Origin: JBBRYB01 sp038238115
GTDB taxonomy: Bacteria > Actinomycetota > Actinomycetes > Propionibacteriales > Nocardioidaceae
Assembly (NCBI GenBank): GCA_038238115.1
Contig: JBBRYB010000005.1
Coordinates: forward strand, 62,001 to 126,000
DNA length: 64,000 nt
Direction of reading: 5' to 3'
Shown: positions 60,452 to 64,000 of the stretch, piece after piece
Position numbering within the stretch: position 1 is the stretch's first letter
Layout of the letters: the number at the start of each line of letters is the position of its first letter
Position numbers and translations under genes: made by a program
The notes under the pieces: model-generated
Told to the model about the DNA's origin: nothing
The model's input: only the letters and a program-made list of their open reading frames with translations
Databases searched by the model: none

Positions 60452-61384
60452 ATGCGCGCTTTCACCGCAGCAGCCCTCCAGGTGCAGCCGATCGCGGCGC
60501 CGCTCACTCGCGACATCGTCGCCGCCAACATCGAGCACTGCGTGAGCTGGATCAGGGACTGCGCCCACGACAGCGGCGCCGAGCTGATCGTGCTGCCCGA
60601 GACATGCACGACCGGTTTCACCCCCGGCCTGTCCCCTGACCAGCTCTGGGGAGTCGTCGACCCCCTCCCCGGTGACCAGACCCGCCCGCTGCACGACGTC
60701 GCGGCAGAGCTCCGCGTCCACCTCGTCTACGGCGCCTACGAGCGTGGGCCGCAGCGCGGTGTCGTCTACAACTCCTCGGTGCTGGTCGGCCCGGACGGGG
60801 CGACCCTGGGCGTCTACCACAAGACGCACCCGTTCTGCACCGAGATCGTCTCCGGCGGTGGATGGGTGACACCCGGCGATGACGTGTGTGTGGTCGACAC
60901 CGAGCTCGGCAAGATCGGTATGACGATCTGCTTCGACGGCGACTACCCCGAGCTGTCGCGGATCACCGCGCTCAAGGGGGCGGAGGTCATCGTGCGGCCG
61001 TCGGCGCTGTTGCGCAGCGCGGACATCTGGGAGCTCACCAACCGGGCCCGCGCCTACGACAACCACGTGTTCGTCATCGGCTCCAACGCCACCGGGGTCG
61101 ACCCGGCAGGGACGCTCTACTTCGGCAACTCGATGATCGTCACTCCCATCGCGGAGGTGGTGGCACGGGCGTCGTCGTTCGAGCAGTGGGTGTCGGCACG
61201 CCTCGACCCGGAGGGCGCGCTCGGTTCGCTGACGCCCGGGAGCAGCGTGCCGCAAGGCTTCGACCACCTCGCCGACCGCAACCTCGAGCTGATCAAGAAC
61301 CACCTCGACACATTGGCAGGACCGGGCTCGACACCATTCGGCTACCGCCGCGCCGGTGCTCCGAAGCCGCACGAGGAGCCCTAG
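60452..61384 (+). CDS. Nitrilase-superfamily carbon-nitrogen hydrolase
   Basis: A 310-residue amidohydrolase. The Glu-Lys-Cys triad is visible in LIVLPETC, YHKTHPF and GMTICFDGDYPE. The superfamily includes N-carbamoyl-amino-acid hydrolases and beta-ureidopropionase; in this operon it could hydrolyse an N-carbamoyl (ureido) acid or an amide produced by ring opening. ATG 60452 has AAGGAG upstream. The stop TAG touches the next GTG. Confidence 0.9.
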   Translation: MRAFTAAALQVQPIAAPLTRDIVAANIEHCVSWIRDCAHDSGAELIVLPETCTTGFTPGLSPDQLWGVVDPLPGDQTRPLHDVAAELRVHLVYGAYERGPQRGVVYNSSVLVGPDGATLGVYHKTHPFCTEIVSGGGWVTPGDDVCVVDTELGKIGMTICFDGDYPELSRITALKGAEVIVRPSALLRSADIWELTNRARAYDNHVFVIGSNATGVDPAGTLYFGNSMIVTPIAEVVARASSFEQWVSARLDPEGALGSLTPGSSVPQGFDHLADRNLELIKNHLDTLAGPGSTPFGYRRAGAPKPHEEP

Positions 61385-64000
61385 TGCCGATGATCCGCAT
61401 CGGCCTCGACACGGGCGGCACCTTCACCGACGTCGTCGCTGTCGACGAGGAGACCGGCAGGCTCATGACGACGAAGACGCCGTCAACACCGGCCGACCCG
61501 GCCGTCGGCTTCATGACCGGCATCGACAAGATCCTGACCCGGATGGGACTGGGCGGCGACGCGCTGTCCGCGGTCTGCCACGGCACCACGGTGGCCACCA
61601 ACAAGCTGCTCGAGGGCAAGGTCGAGAACCTGGGGTTCATCACGACCGACGGCTATGAGCATCTGCTCGAGATCGCCCGCCAATCCGTCCCCGACGGCTA
61701 CGGCAACTCCTACTTCTGGGTCAAGCCGCCCCGCATCGTGCCGGCACACCGCGTGCAGACGGTCGGGGGCAGGCTCGGCGTCGACGGCTCCGAGATCCGC
61801 CCGTTCGACGAAGAGGCTGCCACTGTCGCAGCGGCATACTTCCGCGACGCCGGCATCGCCACCATCGGCGTCTGCTTCCTGCACTCCTACGCCAACCCCG
61901 ACCACGAGAACGCGATGCGCGAGATCATCCACCGCGTGCATCCGGCCGCCGTCGTGTCCATCTCGTCGGACGTGCTGCGCGAGTACCGCGAATACGAGCG
62001 CTCCATGACGACGCTCGTCGACGCCGCCGTCAAGCCGAACATCACGCGCTACGTCGCCACCATCACAAGCCACCTCGACGCCTACACACGGGCCGGGTCC
62101 GACCCCGCACACCACGTCCCGTTCTACGTCATGAAGTCCAACGGGGGCGTATTGTCCGCCGACGAGGTGGTCCACCAGCCCATCACCACCGTGCTGTCCG
62201 GTCCTGCCGCCGGTGCTCTCGGGGCGGCTGCCGTCACGCACGCTGCCGGGTTCGACACCGTCGTCACCTGCGACGGCGGGGGTACGTCGACCGACGTGAC
62301 GGTCGTCGTCGACGGCCGGCCGGCGCTGACCACCGAGGGCAGAGTCGGCGCCTACCCGAGCAAGGTCCCCATGGTCGACGTGGTGACGGTCGGGGCAGGC
62401 GGCGGCTCGGTCGCCTGGATCAGCCCCGAGGGCACGCTCAAGGTTGGTCCGCGGTCGGCGGGCGCCGATCCCGGGCCGATGTGCTACGACACGGGCGGCG
62501 AGGAGCCGACCATTACCGACGCCCACCTTCTGCTCGGCCGGATCCCGCTGCACCTGCTCGGCGGCGAGGTGCCGCTCCGGCCCGGGCTCGCCCGGCGCGG
62601 CATCGAGGCCCTGGCACGTGGGCTCGACCTGGGGTGGGAGCGGGCGGCCACCGGGATCTTGGAGATCTCCGCCTGGAACCAGGCCAACGCACTGCGCCAG
62701 ATCACCGTCAAGCGCGGCCTCGACGTGCGCGAGTTCCATCTCGCGACGTTCGGAGGCTCTGGGTCGCTGCTGGCCTGTCGCCTCGTGGACGTGCTCGGCC
62801 TTCGTGGTGTGGTGGTGCCCCTCAACCCCGGCAACGTCTCGGCGTACGGCCTGCTCACCGTCGACGTACGCAACGACTACGTGCGGACCACCGTCGTGCG
62901 GCAGTCCAGGCTCGACACCGTTGCCCTGCAGGCGACCGTCGACGAGCTGACGGCCGAGGCGGACGCGGCGCTGGAGCGCGAAGGCTTCGCACCGGGGCGC
63001 CGACAGTTCGCGGTCACGGCCGACCTGCGCTACTTCGGGCAGGCCTTCGAGGTGCGGGTCGAGGTGCCGTCCGGACCCCTCACCCCGGTGGTCGCGGACC
63101 AGGTGGCGGACCGGTTTCATGATGAGCATCTGCGGCTCTACGGCTACGACTTCCGCGCTGACAGTCGCCAGGGGGTCGAGTGGGTGAACCTCCGGGTGAG
63201 CGGGATCGGGCCGATCCGCAAGCCCGAGATCAGCGAAGTCGCTGCGGGCACCGGGGCAGGGGGCGCCGTGACAGGCTCCCGCAGGGTCTACTTCGACGAC
63301 TGGGTCGACGCCACGATCTATGACCGCGACCGGCTCGGAGCCGGGGACCGGCTCGTAGGCCCGGCTGTGGTGGAGGAGTTCTCCTCGACGGTGCCGCTGC
63401 ATCCTGGCTTCACAGCAGTGGTCGACCGCTTCGGCAACCTGGTGATCAGCCGTGTCGACGAGCCCGCTGTCGCGCAGTCGGACGCCGCAGGGTCCGATCC
63501 GGGGGTCTCAGCGCCGCAGCAAAGCTCGAGCGACCGCACGGGCGTCGACCCGATCCTGGTCGAGATCGTCGAGGGCTATCTCGCCTCGGTCGAGCTGGAG
63601 GTGGAGACCGCGATCGGGCGCACGTCGCGCTCGCCGATGATCCGGGACGCTCATGACTACCGGGCCGGGATCCACGACCGCAGGCTCCGCAAGCTGACCG
63701 GTCGTTCGTACTCGGCCCTCGTGCAACCGGTCGTGCGCGACTTCCCGATCGAGCAGATGAGGCCCGGCGACATCTTCTTCCACAACGACGTCTACCAATC
63801 CGAGGGCGGGATCGGTCACCTCCCCGACCTGTGCGTCACGGCTCCCGTCTTCGCCCCAGACGGCGCGGAAGGGTCCGAGGTGGTGGCGTTCGTGCAGGCG
63901 TTCGGACACCACGACGACATCGGGGGAGCGGTCCCGGGCTCGATGCCGTCGCACGCCACCTCGGTGTTCGAGGAGGGGCTGATGGTGCCGCCGATCAAGC
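61384..64000 (+). CDS. Fused HyuA-HyuB ATP-dependent hydantoinase/oxoprolinase (5' part)
   Basis: An open frame of at least 872 residues that runs off the window without a stop. Residues 1 to about 690 are a full HyuA: IRIGLDTGGTFTDVVAVDEE is the ATPase opening, then CHGTTVATNKLLEGK, VLSGPAAGALGAA, CDGGGTSTDV and VVEEFSSTVPLHPG. After a Ser/Asp/Gln linker of about 25 residues comes HyuB: DPILVEIVEGYLASVELE, PGDIFFHNDVYQSEGGIGH and AFGHHDDIGG. Bacterial HyuA and HyuB are usually separate genes; fusion resembles eukaryotic 5-oxoprolinase. Expected to open a cyclic imide or ureide using ATP. GTG 61384 sits behind GAGGAG; ATG 61390 is an alternative. Confidence 0.93.
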   Translation, partial: MPMIRIGLDTGGTFTDVVAVDEETGRLMTTKTPSTPADPAVGFMTGIDKILTRMGLGGDALSAVCHGTTVATNKLLEGKVENLGFITTDGYEHLLEIARQSVPDGYGNSYFWVKPPRIVPAHRVQTVGGRLGVDGSEIRPFDEEAATVAAAYFRDAGIATIGVCFLHSYANPDHENAMREIIHRVHPAAVVSISSDVLREYREYERSMTTLVDAAVKPNITRYVATITSHLDAYTRAGSDPAHHVPFYVMKSNGGVLSADEVVHQPITTVLSGPAAGALGAAAVTHAAGFDTVVTCDGGGTSTDVTVVVDGRPALTTEGRVGAYPSKVPMVDVVTVGAGGGSVAWISPEGTLKVGPRSAGADPGPMCYDTGGEEPTITDAHLLLGRIPLHLLGGEVPLRPGLARRGIEALARGLDLGWERAATGILEISAWNQANALRQITVKRGLDVREFHLATFGGSGSLLACRLVDVLGLRGVVVPLNPGNVSAYGLLTVDVRNDYVRTTVVRQSRLDTVALQATVDELTAEADAALEREGFAPGRRQFAVTADLRYFGQAFEVRVEVPSGPLTPVVADQVADRFHDEHLRLYGYDFRADSRQGVEWVNLRVSGIGPIRKPEISEVAAGTGAGGAVTGSRRVYFDDWVDATIYDRDRLGAGDRLVGPAVVEEFSSTVPLHPGFTAVVDRFGNLVISRVDEPAVAQSDAAGSDPGVSAPQQSSSDRTGVDPILVEIVEGYLASVELEVETAIGRTSRSPMIRDAHDYRAGIHDRRLRKLTGRSYSALVQPVVRDFPIEQMRPGDIFFHNDVYQSEGGIGHLPDLCVTAPVFAPDGAEGSEVVAFVQAFGHHDDIGGAVPGSMPSHATSVFEEGLMVPPIK

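Overview
This 64-kb window is GC-rich chromosomal DNA of an actinobacterium. The evidence is the conserved gene order (ruvX-mltG-aroE, aroC-aroK-aroB-aroQ-efp-nusB, bldD/pyrR-pyrB-pyrC-carAB-pyrD-pyrF-mihF-gmk-rpoZ-coaBC-metK-priA, def-fmt-rsmB-rpe-rib genes), the presence of BldD and mIHF, a PriA-like protein without a helicase P-loop, frequent GTG/TTG starts, and TAnnnT -10 boxes placed 6-9 nt from start codons. I cannot fix the genus. Most of the window is a collinear, tightly packed plus-strand backbone with many 4-nt ATGA/GTGA overlaps. No rRNA, tRNA, IS element or CRISPR array was seen.

Layout: 1-5361 is an Opp/Dpp-type peptide/nickel-class ABC transporter (permease C fragment, lipoprotein binding protein, permease B, two ATPases). 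5479-14568 holds rarA, two small membrane-associated proteins, alaS, ruvX, mltG, aroE and a Tat-type flavin oxidoreductase. 14569-14876 is a non-coding block with a very long hairpin and a seven-copy 21-bp repeat. 14877-20451 is the prepilin peptidase/shikimate/efp/nusB block. 20577-22573 holds a seven-helix adenylate cyclase convergent with bldD. 22685-33213 is the pyrimidine biosynthesis operon headed by a PyrR RNA switch. 33463-43869 holds mihF, gmk, rpoZ, coaBC, metK, priA, def, fmt, rsmB and rpe. 43904-48407 is the FMN-riboswitch riboflavin operon including a PnuC/RibM-like transporter. 48510-50179 holds hisE, hisG and a small PH-like membrane protein.

The accessory part is 50322-64000. 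On the minus strand lie homologues of YlbF (DUF2877), FdrA and YlbE (DUF1116), the three proteins known in E. coli as the oxamate carbamoyltransferase AllFGH. Divergent on the plus strand are a UraA-type permease, a three-subunit molybdenum hydroxylase, a CoxG-like membrane protein, a nitrilase-superfamily amidohydrolase and a fused HyuA-HyuB ATP-dependent hydantoinase/oxoprolinase that runs off the window. I infer a catabolic route for a pyrimidine or related cyclic ureide: uptake, ring oxidation, ATP-driven ring opening, then removal of the carbamoyl group, possibly conserved as carbamoyl phosphate. Between the two divergent units sits a decayed VapC toxin gene and a small control region with a 14-bp palindrome and a Crp/GlxR-like site.

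A second theme is minisatellite expansion: multi-copy tandem repeats lie inside carA, at the 3' end of pyrD, in a small membrane protein, at the aroC/aroK junction, over the nusB stop codon and upstream of the prepilin peptidase. A separate dispersed ~40-50 bp element occurs at the 3' end of carA, downstream of ribH, and twice in inverted orientation as the long hairpin at 14577-14662.
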